Source: Heritagella_A intestinalis (GTDB lineage: Bacteria; Bacillota; Clostridia; Oscillospirales; Acutalibacteraceae). Taken from it: 64,000 bases of DNA. Position 1 is the stretch's first letter; each line of letters opens with the position of its first letter. A model generated the notes under the pieces. That model saw only the letters and a list, made by a program, of their open reading frames with translations. It was not told where the DNA came from and ran no database searches. Shown here piece after piece: positions 1 to 8,381 of this stretch. The position numbers and the translations under genes were made by a program. Where the stretch lies: NCBI GenBank assembly GCA_904418995.1, contig CAJFQF010000003.1, positions 286,172 to 350,171 on the forward strand, written 5' to 3'.

Positions 1-759
1 AAGGAAATGCCCATTGAAGAGGCCAAAAAGCTGGGGGCTATGGCCCTGTTTGGCGAGAAATACGGGGACATTGTCCGGGTGGTCAGCGTAGAGGACGGCT
101 TCTCCCGGGAGTTCTGCGGCGGTACCCATATGGACAACACCTCCCGTCTGGGCCTGTTTAAGATTGTCAGCGAGTCCTCTGTGGCCGCAGGCGTGCGCCG
201 CATCGAGGGCGTTACCGGCAACGGCGTGCTGGCTATGTTTGCTTCCGCTTTGGGGAGCATCCACGAGACCGCGGCGGCCCTGAAGGTGAACAATACCGCC
301 CAGCTGGCAGAAAAGGCCCGTCAGCTCAGCGAGGAGCTCAAGGAGAAGGACCGCACCATTGAAAACCTCAACGCCAAGCTGGCCTCCTATCAGACCAACA
401 GCCTGCTGGGTTCCGCCCGGGACGTGAAGAGTGTGCAGGTAGTTTCCGCCATTCTCCGTGGCCTGGATGCTGGCGCTCTGCGCACCATGTGCGACCGTTT
501 CCGCGACGCCCGCCCCAATATGGTGGTGATTTTGATTTCCGCCCAGGAAGATAAGGCCAATATCGCCGTCAGCGTTGGCAAGGAAGCCCAGGCCAAGGGC
601 CTGAATGCCGGCAAGATTGTCCGGGAAGTGGCCCAGGTGGCCGGCGGCAAGGGCGGCGGAAAGCCCGATTTCGCCATGGCCGGCACCAAGGACGTGACCA
701 AGCTGGACGACGCTCTGGAGGCCGCCGATGGGATTGTGGGCAGCATGCTGGCAGACTGA
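1..759 (+). CDS. alaS: Alanyl-tRNA synthetase, C-terminal part (5' end outside window)
   Basis: The reading frame is open from the first base, so the gene begins before the window and only about 252 C-terminal residues are present. The visible part carries the CGGTH motif near residues 38-42, the zinc-binding Cys/His signature of the editing (tRNA-SAD) domain, then a heptad-like helical stretch and a DHHA1/C-Ala domain ending in the glycine-rich GGKGGGKPDFAMAG motif. AlaRS charges tRNA-Ala in the cytoplasm and removes mischarged Ser and Gly. The stop codon is TGA at 757-759. The aminoacylation domain is not visible here. Confidence 0.95.
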   Translation, partial: KEMPIEEAKKLGAMALFGEKYGDIVRVVSVEDGFSREFCGGTHMDNTSRLGLFKIVSESSVAAGVRRIEGVTGNGVLAMFASALGSIHETAAALKVNNTAQLAEKARQLSEELKEKDRTIENLNAKLASYQTNSLLGSARDVKSVQVVSAILRGLDAGALRTMCDRFRDARPNMVVILISAQEDKANIAVSVGKEAQAKGLNAGKIVREVAQVAGGKGGGKPDFAMAGTKDVTKLDDALEAADGIVGSMLAD

Positions 760-794
760 GCCGGCAGAAGCCGACCAAAAATCCGCTGGGATAG

Positions 795-830
795 CCGGAG
801 AAAGTGAGCGTTCTCCGGTTGTCCTTGGTT
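795..830 (+). terminator. Hairpin after alaS, weak terminator
   Basis: The 8-bp inverted repeat CCGGAGAA (795-802) / TTCTCCGG (811-818) follows the alaS stop by about 35 bases. The T-run is poor (TTGTCCTTGG), so termination efficiency is uncertain. Confidence 0.4.
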
Positions 831-847
831 GGCGGATGTGGTAAAAT
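819..847 (+). promoter_or_regulatory. Putative sigma-A promoter of the HIT gene
   Basis: TTGTCC (819-824), 17-base spacer, TAAAAT (842-847), located 72 bases upstream of the HIT start codon. Confidence 0.45.
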
Positions 848-919
848 AAAAGAAAAGGCCGGAGGAATTCCGGTTTTCTATGAAAGATTCTGGATGCTTT
901 TGAAAGGAGGAAGAGGAGC

Positions 920-1258
920 ATGGATTGTGTATTCTGCAAAATTGCCAAGGGAGAAATCCCCAGCAAAAAAGCGTATGAAGACGATCAGATCCTGGCTTTT
1001 TACGACCTGGACCCCCAGGCGCCGGTGCATATCCTGCTGATTCCCAAGGCCCATATTGCTTCGGCCAATGAGCTCACCGAGGAGAACAGCGCGGTGGTTT
1101 CCCACATTTTCCTGACAGCCGCCAAGCTGGCCAAGGAGCTGGGCTTGGAAAAGGGCTACCGCATTGTCAATAACTGCGGAGAAGACGGCGGACAGACCGT
1201 GCAGCACCTGCATTTCCATCTGCTGGGCGGGCGCTCCATGAAGTGGCCTCCCGGCTGA
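920..1258 (+). CDS. HIT-family nucleotide hydrolase/transferase
   Basis: The 112-residue protein has the histidine triad HLHFHLLGG near its C-terminus (about residues 94-102) and the N-terminal CVFCKI zinc-type motif of the HINT branch. Members hydrolyse nucleoside phosphoramidates or related AMP conjugates in the cytoplasm; the exact substrate cannot be read from sequence. The ATG is preceded by AAAGGAGGAAGAGG at a good distance, which fixes the start. Length is normal for the family (about 110-115 residues). Confidence 0.93.
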   Translation: MDCVFCKIAKGEIPSKKAYEDDQILAFYDLDPQAPVHILLIPKAHIASANELTEENSAVVSHIFLTAAKLAKELGLEKGYRIVNNCGEDGGQTVQHLHFHLLGGRSMKWPPG

Positions 1259-1314
1259 TAGCAGCCCGGAAAGCAGACCTGTGATCTCACATCAAACGCA
1301 AGGGGAAATGGATT

Positions 1315-1881
1315 ATGGCACAACGAATTACGAAAGAGGACGGCCGGGAATATTACCGGATGGAGATCGCGGGCTGCACCCGGGATCTTCCCCTTTGTCC
1401 TATCAGCGATACCACGGATATTGCCGGCTTTGTCATGTTCGGCGATGTGGAAGTTACCGAGCGGGCAGCAGAAGAACTCCTGAAGCGCTGCCCGGAGCAC
1501 GATGTGGTGGTGACGGCAGAGAGCAAGGGCATCCCCCTCTGCTATGAAATGGCCCGCCAGGGCTGCCGCCGCTATGTGGTGGCCCGCAAAGGCATCAAGG
1601 CTTATATGCGCAACCCCATCCATGTGGAAGTGAAGTCTATCACCACCGACCATGTACAGAAGCTGTATCTGGCGGAGGAAGACCGCTTGGCCATGGAGGG
1701 CAAGCGGGTGCTCATTGTAGACGATGTCATCAGCACCGGCGAATCCCTGGAGGCCATGGAGGCCCTGGTGGAGCGCTTTGGGGGCAACATTGTGGGCAGA
1801 GCAACCGTTTTGGCAGAGGGAGACGCGGCAAACCGGAAGGATATTATCTTTTTGGAGCCCCTTCCCCTGTTCCCCCGGTAA
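1315..1881 (+). CDS. Adenine-phosphoribosyltransferase-like PRTase
   Basis: A 188-residue type I phosphoribosyltransferase. The PRPP-binding signature VLIVDDVISTGES lies at about residues 130-142, and an N-terminal AESKGIP loop precedes it, as in the Apt family. Such enzymes transfer a ribose-5-phosphate from PRPP to a purine base or act as regulators. The best guess is adenine salvage, but it diverges enough from true Apt that I give no symbol. The start has an AAGGGGA site about 9 bases upstream. It precedes comEC by 22 bases, so the two are probably co-transcribed. Confidence 0.82.
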   Translation: MAQRITKEDGREYYRMEIAGCTRDLPLCPISDTTDIAGFVMFGDVEVTERAAEELLKRCPEHDVVVTAESKGIPLCYEMARQGCRRYVVARKGIKAYMRNPIHVEVKSITTDHVQKLYLAEEDRLAMEGKRVLIVDDVISTGESLEAMEALVERFGGNIVGRATVLAEGDAANRKDIIFLEPLPLFPR

Positions 1882-1903
1882 CGGGCGGAAAGCGGAGCGA
1901 TAG

Positions 1904-3946
1904 ATGAGGCGGCCGTTTGCGTGGATAGGCACTACCTGCCTGTGTGCGCTGGCGGCTGCCATTTTTGTCCTGAAAGAATATTCCATCTGGATGGCGGCAG
2001 CGGCAGGTGCGCTGTTCATTGTGGCGATGATCGTGCCCACCCTCCGGAAAGGGAGAGTAGCCCCAGTGGTTTTGGCGGTCTCCGCCCTTTCCGGGGTGGC
2101 AATAGGGCTTCTGTACCCGGTCTTTTCCACAGCAAAGGCTTTGGCGGAACAGGACTACGCCATCACCGCCCAAATCGTGGAACCTCCGGAGCAGAATGGG
2201 GAGCGGTTTGTCTATGAGCTGGAGGTGCTGGAGGCCAAGGATATGGAAGGCAAAACGGTGGAGATTCCCGGCAAACTGCGGATGACCTGCCGCAACGCCC
2301 TGGCAGCGGAGGCCTTTGACATTGTTTCAGGAAAAATCTTTGCCTATCTGCCCGGGGATGCAGTTCGCCCACATTATGCGGCCCGGGGAATTTACCTCTC
2401 CTCTTTTCTGTACGAATATGAGGACGTTTCCATCCGCCGCACCGATGAAAAGCCGTGGCAAAATGTCTTTTTCACTCTGCGGGATTCCCTGGAAGAGGTG
2501 TTCTATACCTTGCTGCCAGAGCGGGAAGCCGGCTTTCTCAGCGGGATTGTGTTGGGAGATCAAAACGCGGTTTCAGAAGAGGATTCCGAATCCTTCCGGC
2601 TGGCGGGCGTATCCCACTTGTTGTCGGTGTCCGGCCTGCACCTGTCTATTCTGGTGCGCTTGCTGATGAAGCTGCTGGGAACTTTCCGCATTCCCCGCCG
2701 GGGCGTGTGCGCCCTCTCTATGCCGGTAGTGCTGGGCTTTATGGCTCTCACCGGGTTTTCCTATGCGGTTCTGCGCAGCGGCATTATGTACCTGCTGTAT
2801 CTGTTGGCGGAGATCATCAACCGCCGGTCCGATGGCCTCAATTCCCTGGGCGTGGCGGCGGTGGTGCTCTGTGTGATGAACCCTTTTTCTGCGGGAGACA
2901 TAGGGCTGCTTTTATCCTTTTCCTCTACCATGGGCATCCTTCTGTTTCAAAACCGGATTTCTGTCTGGGTGGGAGACAGGCTGCCTGTCCGTATAAAAGT
3001 GGGAAAACTGCGCCGCCCGGTAGAGGCAATCCTGGATTCCCTGGCGGTGACACTGGCTTCTTCGGTGTTTTCGGTGCCCATCAGCGTGTTTTATTTTGGC
3101 GTGATTTCCCTGGTGTCGCCTTTGGCCAATTTGCTATTAGTGTATCCGGCGTCGATTTTGCTGGCATTGGGCATTGCCACCGTCATAGTGGGGATGCTGT
3201 CGGTTTCGGCGGCCCTCCCCTTGGGGTTTGCTGCCGGGATTCTGACCCAGTATGAGGAATGGATGGCAGGATGGTTAGGAAGCTTTCCCTGGGCGGCAGT
3301 GAGCACCTCGGAAACCTATGTGCATCTTTGGATTGTCGGCACCCTGATTTTGGTGGGGTGCGTTGTCGCGATGAAACGCCCGAAGCTGATGCCCCTTGCA
3401 GCGGTGTGTTCGGTTTTGTTGCTGGCGTGTGGAATGATCTCCCATTGGGCAGTGTATGGAGACTGTGTTTCTGTCCGGGCTTTTTACAGCGAGGGGGAAA
3501 TTCACCTGATGGCCTCCCATGGAGGGAGGGGCGCGGTCTTGTGGGGAGAAGCCCCAGACCGGTATACTATGGTGCAGCAGTCGGTTTTTACACTGGAATA
3601 CGCGGGCACTCTGGAAGAGGAGCCGGTGGAGCTGTGGGATAATCGCCTGGTCATCCAAGGCCAGACAGATGCTGCCTGCTTTTTTACCGCATATGGGGTG
3701 TCCATGCTCTTTTGCGGGGAAGATTGCGATATGGAGGATGTTCCTGAAGAATGGTGTTCGCCGGATATTCTGTGGCTGGCGGCGGTTCCGAAAAATCAAC
3801 AGATTCTGTCTCCCAAGACGGTAATTGTCCTGGATGAATCCCTTGGGACGGTGGGAGGGGCCTGCCAGCTTTACGCAGAATCATACGGCCGCTTTGCAGT
3901 GAATTGTTTCCCGGATGGAACTATCCGGGAAGGGAGGAATGGATAA
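1904..3946 (+). CDS. comEC: ComEC/Rec2-family DNA channel protein lacking a recognisable MBL motif
   Basis: The 680-residue membrane protein has two or three N-terminal hydrophobic segments, a soluble DUF4131/OB-type region (about 70-170), then the Competence domain with many helices (about 205-490) including SGLHLSIL, GFSYAVLRSGIMYLLYL and DIGLLLSFSSTMGILLF. ComEC forms the inner-membrane channel for single-stranded DNA during transformation. Full-length homologues usually end in a metallo-beta-lactamase domain with HxHxDH. Here the tail of about 170 residues has no such motif and looks degenerate. It lies directly upstream of holA, the usual clostridial context. Confidence 0.88.
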   Translation: MRRPFAWIGTTCLCALAAAIFVLKEYSIWMAAAAGALFIVAMIVPTLRKGRVAPVVLAVSALSGVAIGLLYPVFSTAKALAEQDYAITAQIVEPPEQNGERFVYELEVLEAKDMEGKTVEIPGKLRMTCRNALAAEAFDIVSGKIFAYLPGDAVRPHYAARGIYLSSFLYEYEDVSIRRTDEKPWQNVFFTLRDSLEEVFYTLLPEREAGFLSGIVLGDQNAVSEEDSESFRLAGVSHLLSVSGLHLSILVRLLMKLLGTFRIPRRGVCALSMPVVLGFMALTGFSYAVLRSGIMYLLYLLAEIINRRSDGLNSLGVAAVVLCVMNPFSAGDIGLLLSFSSTMGILLFQNRISVWVGDRLPVRIKVGKLRRPVEAILDSLAVTLASSVFSVPISVFYFGVISLVSPLANLLLVYPASILLALGIATVIVGMLSVSAALPLGFAAGILTQYEEWMAGWLGSFPWAAVSTSETYVHLWIVGTLILVGCVVAMKRPKLMPLAAVCSVLLLACGMISHWAVYGDCVSVRAFYSEGEIHLMASHGGRGAVLWGEAPDRYTMVQQSVFTLEYAGTLEEEPVELWDNRLVIQGQTDAACFFTAYGVSMLFCGEDCDMEDVPEEWCSPDILWLAAVPKNQQILSPKTVIVLDESLGTVGGACQLYAESYGRFAVNCFPDGTIREGRNG

Positions 3947-5008
3947 ATGCCGCAAATGAAGGAAACGGATTTTAAAAAGCATATGGAGGGAGGCGGCCTT
4001 TCCGGTTTGTACCTGCTGTATGGGGAGGAAAAATACCTGGTGCGCCGGTATGCCAAAAGGCTGCTCCGCAAGGCCAGTGCCGGCGACCCCTTCCCGGACT
4101 TTAATTTTCAGCGCTTTGACGGAAGCGCCTCTCCGGATGAAGTGGCGGCGGCAGTGACAGCCCTGCCCTTTATGGGGGAGCGCAAGTGCGTGGCGGTCAC
4201 GGATTTGGCGCCGGATTTTCTCCGGGCCGGGGATCTTGCCAAGTGGCAGGAGCTCATTGCCAACGTCCCGGAAACCACGGTGCTGGTCATCTATCAGCCC
4301 AATACCACCCCGGAGAAAAAGGCGGCGAAATGGAACGCCTTTCTCAAGCAGGCGTCTAAATATGGCCGCACCGTTTCCTTTGCCCGCCGGGAAGGGGCGG
4401 AGCTGGAAAAGTGGATTTGCGGGGAGGCCGCCAAGAAAAAGTGCACCCTTGGCCGCCGGGAAGCCCGGAAGCTCATGGAGCTCAGCGGCAGCGATATGCA
4501 GTCCCTTCACAACGAAGTGGAAAAGCTCTGCGCCTTTGCGGGAGAAGGGGAGATCACCGGCGAGATAGTGGAGCGCATGGCTTCCCGCCGTACCGAAACC
4601 ACGGTGTATATGCTTTCCCGCGCCCTGGTGGCGGGGGAATACAGCCGGGCTTACAACCTGCTGGACCAGATGTTTTATCAAAACGAGGAGCCGGTGGCGA
4701 TCCTGGCAGTGCTGGCCTCGGCCTTTGTGGATATGTACCGGGTTCGCTCCGCGATTCAAAGCGGGGCTGCGGCTTCCAGCCTGGCCAAGAGCTTTGCCGG
4801 GGAATATAAGGGCCGGGAGTGGCGCCTGCGCAACGCGGAACAGGCAATCCGGGGCCTTTCTACCGGCCAGCTCCGCCAGATTTTAGAGGAGCTGCTGCAA
4901 ACAGATTTGGCCCTGAAGAGCTCCAAAACCAGCAGCCGCGTATTGCTGGAAGAGATGATTGCCCGGATTATGGTTATTACCGCCAAAAGCGGGAAGGGCT
5001 TGCGGTGA
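3947..5008 (+). CDS. holA: DNA polymerase III subunit delta
   Basis: A 353-residue clamp-loader delta subunit. The start GLYLLYGEEKYLVRRYAKRL is the typical HolA N-terminus, followed by a AAA+-like fold without Walker A and the three-helix C-terminal collar domain (about residues 220-345). Delta opens the beta clamp during loading by the DnaX complex. The ATG is immediately adjacent to the comEC stop (TAA then ATG at 3947), so translation is coupled. Length is normal. Confidence 0.93.
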   Translation: MPQMKETDFKKHMEGGGLSGLYLLYGEEKYLVRRYAKRLLRKASAGDPFPDFNFQRFDGSASPDEVAAAVTALPFMGERKCVAVTDLAPDFLRAGDLAKWQELIANVPETTVLVIYQPNTTPEKKAAKWNAFLKQASKYGRTVSFARREGAELEKWICGEAAKKKCTLGRREARKLMELSGSDMQSLHNEVEKLCAFAGEGEITGEIVERMASRRTETTVYMLSRALVAGEYSRAYNLLDQMFYQNEEPVAILAVLASAFVDMYRVRSAIQSGAAASSLAKSFAGEYKGREWRLRNAEQAIRGLSTGQLRQILEELLQTDLALKSSKTSSRVLLEEMIARIMVITAKSGKGLR

Positions 5009-5046
5009 TATGCAAGGCCTTCCTATACGAAAGGAATGTCATCAGC

Positions 5047-5637
5047 GTGATACAGGTGAAAGAAGCGGTGATTGTCGAAGGGAAATATGACAAGATCAAG
5101 CTGTCCTCTATCATCGACGGCCTGATTATTGAAACCCACGGCTTTCAGATTTTTAAAGACAAGGAGCAGATGGCCCTGCTGCGGAAGCTGGCTGCTGCTC
5201 GGGGCCTGCTAATTCTGACCGACAGTGATGGGGCGGGGTTTGTAATCCGGAATTATTTGTCGGGCTGCATCCCCAAAAGCCAAATCAAACACGCCTATAT
5301 CCCGGACTTGTTCGGCAAGGAGAAGCGCAAGGCCAAGGCCTCCAAAGAAGGGAAGCTGGGGGTGGAGGGCGTACCCGCCCAGGTAATCCGCCAAGCCCTG
5401 GAAAAGGCCGGCGTGGTCTGCCAGGAAGGGGAAGTGCCTATTAAAAAAGGCCCGCCTATTACCAAGGCGGACCTTTTTACAGCAGGGCTTTCCGGCGGGG
5501 AAGGCAGCGGGGAGAAGCGCCTGCGGCTGCAAAAGAAGCTGGAATTACCGGAGCGTCTTTCTGCCAATGGGCTGCTGCAAATTCTCAACGCCACCATCAG
5601 CCGGGAAGAATTTTTCCGGCTTGCGGAAGAGCTGTGA
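5047..5637 (+). CDS. Toprim-domain protein, RNase M5-like (DUF4093 type)
   Basis: I chose the GTG at 5047 because it follows AAGGA at 5031-5035 and gives the family-typical start VIQVKEAVIVEGKYDK; the frame is open further upstream but overlaps holA. The 196-residue product has the Toprim glutamate in VIVEGKYD (about residues 9-16) and the DxD motif LILTDSDGAG (about residues 58-67). Toprim proteins of this group resemble RnmV, which trims 5S rRNA, but this longer C-terminal form is poorly studied, so the substrate is inferred only. The stop lies 3 bases from the end of the convergent gene. Confidence 0.82.
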   Translation: MIQVKEAVIVEGKYDKIKLSSIIDGLIIETHGFQIFKDKEQMALLRKLAAARGLLILTDSDGAGFVIRNYLSGCIPKSQIKHAYIPDLFGKEKRKAKASKEGKLGVEGVPAQVIRQALEKAGVVCQEGEVPIKKGPPITKADLFTAGLSGGEGSGEKRLRLQKKLELPERLSANGLLQILNATISREEFFRLAEEL

Positions 5638-5640
5638 AGG

Positions 5641-6294
5641 TTATTCTTTGGCCAACCGGATGTCCATGGCCGAAATATTTCCAAAATCCAGGATTTCCCC
5701 GCAGGTATAGGGGACTGGTGTGTGAAAGATGGGGCCGCCCAGCACAATGGTGTGGTATTCCCCGTTTTCCCCGCACACATCAATGCCGAGGGATTCCATT
5801 TGCCGGAGCAGGGAATCATCCAAAACCTTTCCCAGCATTTCCTGGGGCAGCGCGTCGTTGCGCACACATTTCATCACACACTGATACCCAAGCGCGAGGA
5901 TTTCCCTCGCGTTTTCTTTTCGGTCCCGCTGCCACAGAGGGAAGACCCCTTCCAGCCCGGCGGCTTCACAGCGGCCGCGGCACCATTGGGCGTGCTCTTC
6001 GATGTCGATATCCCCGAATACCGCTGCCTGAGCGCCCAGCTCTTTGGCCCGGCGCAGGCCTTCCTCCATGACCAGATGGTATTCTTCCCCGGTGGAGAGG
6101 CAGGGAATCAGGGGAATGCCCAGGGAACGGGAAATCTCCTCCAACAGCTCCGGGTCCACGCCGTGGAACCAGGAACGCCCGGCCTCTTGATTGACCATCA
6201 CCAGCAATCCCACTGGTTCATGTCCCTGTTCCAGCATTTTATGCAGGGCCAGGGTGCTGTCTTTCCCACAGCTGTATGACAGGACAAATTTCAT
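5641..6294 (-). CDS. PP-loop ATPase of the Dph6 / diphthine-ammonia-ligase-like family
   Basis: The 217-residue protein opens with LSYSCGKDSTLALHKM, the PP-loop (SGGxDS-like) ATP pyrophosphatase motif, and has the family motif GDIDIEEHAQWCRGRCEAAG in the middle plus the ENGEYHT motif near the C-terminus. The archaeal/eukaryotic relatives amidate diphthine on EF-2, a modification bacteria lack, so the bacterial substrate is unknown. The start ATG at 6294 has an AAAGGGG site. It sits 20 bases downstream of the DUF4430 lipoprotein gene and so behind the cobalamin riboswitch, which points to a corrinoid-related role (inference). Confidence 0.85.
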   Translation of the reverse strand: MKFVLSYSCGKDSTLALHKMLEQGHEPVGLLVMVNQEAGRSWFHGVDPELLEEISRSLGIPLIPCLSTGEEYHLVMEEGLRRAKELGAQAAVFGDIDIEEHAQWCRGRCEAAGLEGVFPLWQRDRKENAREILALGYQCVMKCVRNDALPQEMLGKVLDDSLLRQMESLGIDVCGENGEYHTIVLGGPIFHTPVPYTCGEILDFGNISAMDIRLAKE

Positions 6295-6314
6295 AGGGAT
6301 TCCCCTTTCGCTGC

Positions 6315-7160
6315 TTAATAATTGCGCCCCAGGTCTACGCCCAAATCGCAGGTGTACAGCCACTCGATAGTGTCGCCGTCCTCTACCTGATATTGGCTGC
6401 ATCCATAGTTGGGGAATACGCCGTTGACACGGTACATCCAGCCGCTTCCCTCTCCGCAGTCAAACTCATAGAGATTGTTGATGCCTTCAATATACCGGCT
6501 GTTATAAACGGGATTAAGGGAAGACTCCATGTGGATGCCGTTTTTCTGCATCTCCCGGGAGAGGACGTCGAATACCGTCTCGCCTTCTTCAAAGGAAACG
6601 GTCTTTTTGGCGTAAATCACGCCGTTATCCCCAATGCAGTTCTTCTTCGCTGGGTCCAGAAATTCCAGATTATCCAAAACGGTCTTGCAGGTTACGGAAA
6701 GGGTACAGGTAAGGGTATCCTCTTCGAGCTGCGAACTCTGGGAATTGCCGCCGCTGCTTCCAGAGCCGCCGGAGGGCTTGGCCGTGGCTTTGGGTTTGGA
6801 AGAAGACTGCGACCCCTTAGAGCTGGCAGAGGAGGCGCTTTCTTTTTCAGAAGAAGAGCCGTTGCTCTTTTCGGAAGAGGAGGAAGCGGATTTCTGCTTT
6901 TCTGTGTCCGCCTTACTTTCCGATGTCGTTTTGTCCGCTTCCTTACTGCTGGTGGAAGAAGCGGAGGATTCACTGCTTTCCGACTGGGAAGAATCCGATG
7001 TGTTTGCAGAATTCTCCGAAGAAGAGGCCGTAGAATAGGAGCTTCCAGCGGCATTCCGGGCGGCCTGTTCCGGCGTTTCAATGACGCAGCCTGCAAAAAG
7101 GGCCGTCATGCACACCGCGACCAGCACACCGGCCAACAGCTTTTTTATGGTTTTCCTCAT
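6315..7160 (-). CDS. DUF4430 surface lipoprotein, probable cobalamin-binding protein
   Basis: The 281-residue product has a lipoprotein signal with lipobox LFAGC (Cys25), a very Ser/Ala/Lys-rich low-complexity linker (about residues 35-150), then a DUF4430 domain that ends in the motif YEFDCGEGSGWMYRVNGVFP and the C-terminal IEWLYTCDLG. DUF4430 is homologous to the C-terminal domain of transcobalamin and intrinsic factor. The start ATG at 7160 follows GGGAGG. A cobalamin riboswitch precedes it, strongly supporting B12 capture at the cell surface, with the serine-rich stalk reaching through the wall. Ligand binding is inferred. Confidence 0.87.
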   Translation of the reverse strand: MRKTIKKLLAGVLVAVCMTALFAGCVIETPEQAARNAAGSSYSTASSSENSANTSDSSQSESSESSASSTSSKEADKTTSESKADTEKQKSASSSSEKSNGSSSEKESASSASSKGSQSSSKPKATAKPSGGSGSSGGNSQSSQLEEDTLTCTLSVTCKTVLDNLEFLDPAKKNCIGDNGVIYAKKTVSFEEGETVFDVLSREMQKNGIHMESSLNPVYNSRYIEGINNLYEFDCGEGSGWMYRVNGVFPNYGCSQYQVEDGDTIEWLYTCDLGVDLGRNY

Positions 7161-7200
7161 AAAATAAAAAACCTCCCGTTTTTTGCGGCGAGAGGAAAGG

Positions 7201-7237
7201 GAAAAGGGCGCGCCTGCAAAAGCAGCTGATACGCCCT
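7201..7237 (-). terminator. Intrinsic terminator, expression platform of the riboswitch
   Basis: On the minus strand AGGGCG (from 7237) and an inner AGCTGC/GCAG stem pair back to CGCCCT (7205-7210) and are followed by TTTT. It lies between the aptamer and the lipoprotein start, where B12-dependent termination would shut off the gene. Confidence 0.7.
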
Positions 7238-7274
7238 GCCTTCCTTCATCTCCCACCGAGATGATTGAAGAAAT

Positions 7275-7467
7275 GATATTCCGGCAGGTCTCCTGGCTCA
7301 AACTCTTCCTACTCCCGGCGCCTTCCCAGCCATAGCGGCCAGTGGTTTTCCCGTTTCTCGCTGTCTTTCGTTCCACGGAGCTCGGTTTCGTCGTTTACAC
7401 AGTAGCGGGGGCTGTCACAGATTCTCACTGTGTTCCCTTTTCATATGCTTTCGCATAACCGGATATC
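7275..7467 (-). promoter_or_regulatory. Cobalamin riboswitch
   Basis: Read on the minus strand the region has the P1 pair GATATCCGG (7467-7459) with CCGGAATATC (7284-7275), the AGGGAA stretch, an ACAGTGAGAATCTGTGACAG hairpin, the CCCCCGCTACTGT segment, GGGAAGGCG, and the B12 box GAGCCAGGAGACCTGCC. These match the known order of the cobalamin aptamer. It has its own promoter 22 bases upstream and a terminator downstream, so binding of adenosyl- or other cobalamin should repress the DUF4430 and PP-loop genes. Confidence 0.95.
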
Positions 7468-7488
7468 CAGATTCAATTTTCAAATGCA

Positions 7489-7517
7489 ATTTTATGCTTT
7501 CCCAAAACAAAAGTCAA
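7489..7517 (-). promoter_or_regulatory. Promoter of the riboswitch transcript
   Basis: Minus-strand TTGACT (7517-7512), 17-base spacer, TAAAAT (7494-7489), ending about 20 bases before the aptamer P1 stem. It separates this unit from the upstream ECF transporter genes. Confidence 0.7.
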
Positions 7518-7613
7518 TGGCTTTTTCATTTTACCTGCCAAAATCCGCGCTTTGGATTTAGTCAAATTCCCATAATTTCCAGTAGCTCTCCAGCCAAATT
7601 ATTCCAACAGTTT

Positions 7614-8381
7614 CTATGGCTCCAGCAACCCATATTTGGTCTTGATGCGCTCCAGCTTTTCAATCATGGGATTGGCCAGCACCAAAAGGAAAATCACCGT
7701 AGAGCCGGCGTGAATCAAATCCATGGGGATGCCGGCGGTATACACCGTGATGAGAGTCCCCAGGTTCAGGGGCAAGCCGGCGGTGAGAATGGTGCTGAAA
7801 TTCATAACCCCGCCGTAAATGAAGAAGGTAGCGAAAAAGCCGTAGATGCACAGGGAAAGGCGGCTGCGGCTGAGAAGCCCCTTTTGGAAAAGGACCCCCG
7901 CCAAAAATCCAACCACGCCAAAGCAGAACATCTGCCAGGGTGTGTGGGCCCCTTGGCCATAGAAGAAATTGGACACCAGTCCGGTGACGGCCCCCACCAG
8001 AAATCCGGATTCCCCGCCAAAGCAGACTCCGGCGATGATGACGATGGCGCATACCGGCTTAAATTGGGGAATCATAAAGAAGGCGGCCCGGCCAGCCACC
8101 GCAATGGCCGCCAGAGTGGCGATGATGACCAGCTCCCGGGCCTGGGGCCGGCGCTTTTCAAATATCATAAAAAAGGGAACCATGGCTATAATGATAATCG
8201 CCAGGGAGACCGCGTAAAACAGCCGCAGCACCACCGGGTTTCCAAAAAGGTCAAATTCCAACTTGGTTCCCTGCATGGAGCCGCCGAAGATGATCAGCAG
8301 AGCAGGGATTACCAGCACGATAAAGAAGGCGGCCACCCAGGTGCGCTTGCGCAGCTTACGCTTTACAGGTTTTTCTGACAT
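7614..8381 (-). CDS. ECF transporter substrate-binding (S) component, probably corrinoid
   Basis: A 255-residue membrane protein with about seven hydrophobic segments. The stretch VAGRAAFFMIPQFKPVCAIV followed by GGESGFLVGAVTGLVSNFFYGQG and TPWQMFCFG is typical of S components linked to cobalamin or related vitamins in clostridia. S components bind the vitamin and pair with the T and A subunits. It overlaps the ATPase gene by 19 bases, showing translational coupling. Substrate assignment rests on the downstream riboswitch and DUF4430 protein, not on a residue signature, and remains an inference. Confidence 0.82.
   Translation of the reverse strand: MSEKPVKRKLRKRTWVAAFFIVLVIPALLIIFGGSMQGTKLEFDLFGNPVVLRLFYAVSLAIIIIAMVPFFMIFEKRRPQARELVIIATLAAIAVAGRAAFFMIPQFKPVCAIVIIAGVCFGGESGFLVGAVTGLVSNFFYGQGAHTPWQMFCFGVVGFLAGVLFQKGLLSRSRLSLCIYGFFATFFIYGGVMNFSTILTAGLPLNLGTLITVYTAGIPMDLIHAGSTVIFLLVLANPMIEKLERIKTKYGLLEP

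Noticed and set aside
804..1040. A 78-codon frame crossing the promoter and start of the HIT gene
   Set aside because: It overlaps promoter, ribosome site and the real gene in another frame and has no recognisable motif.
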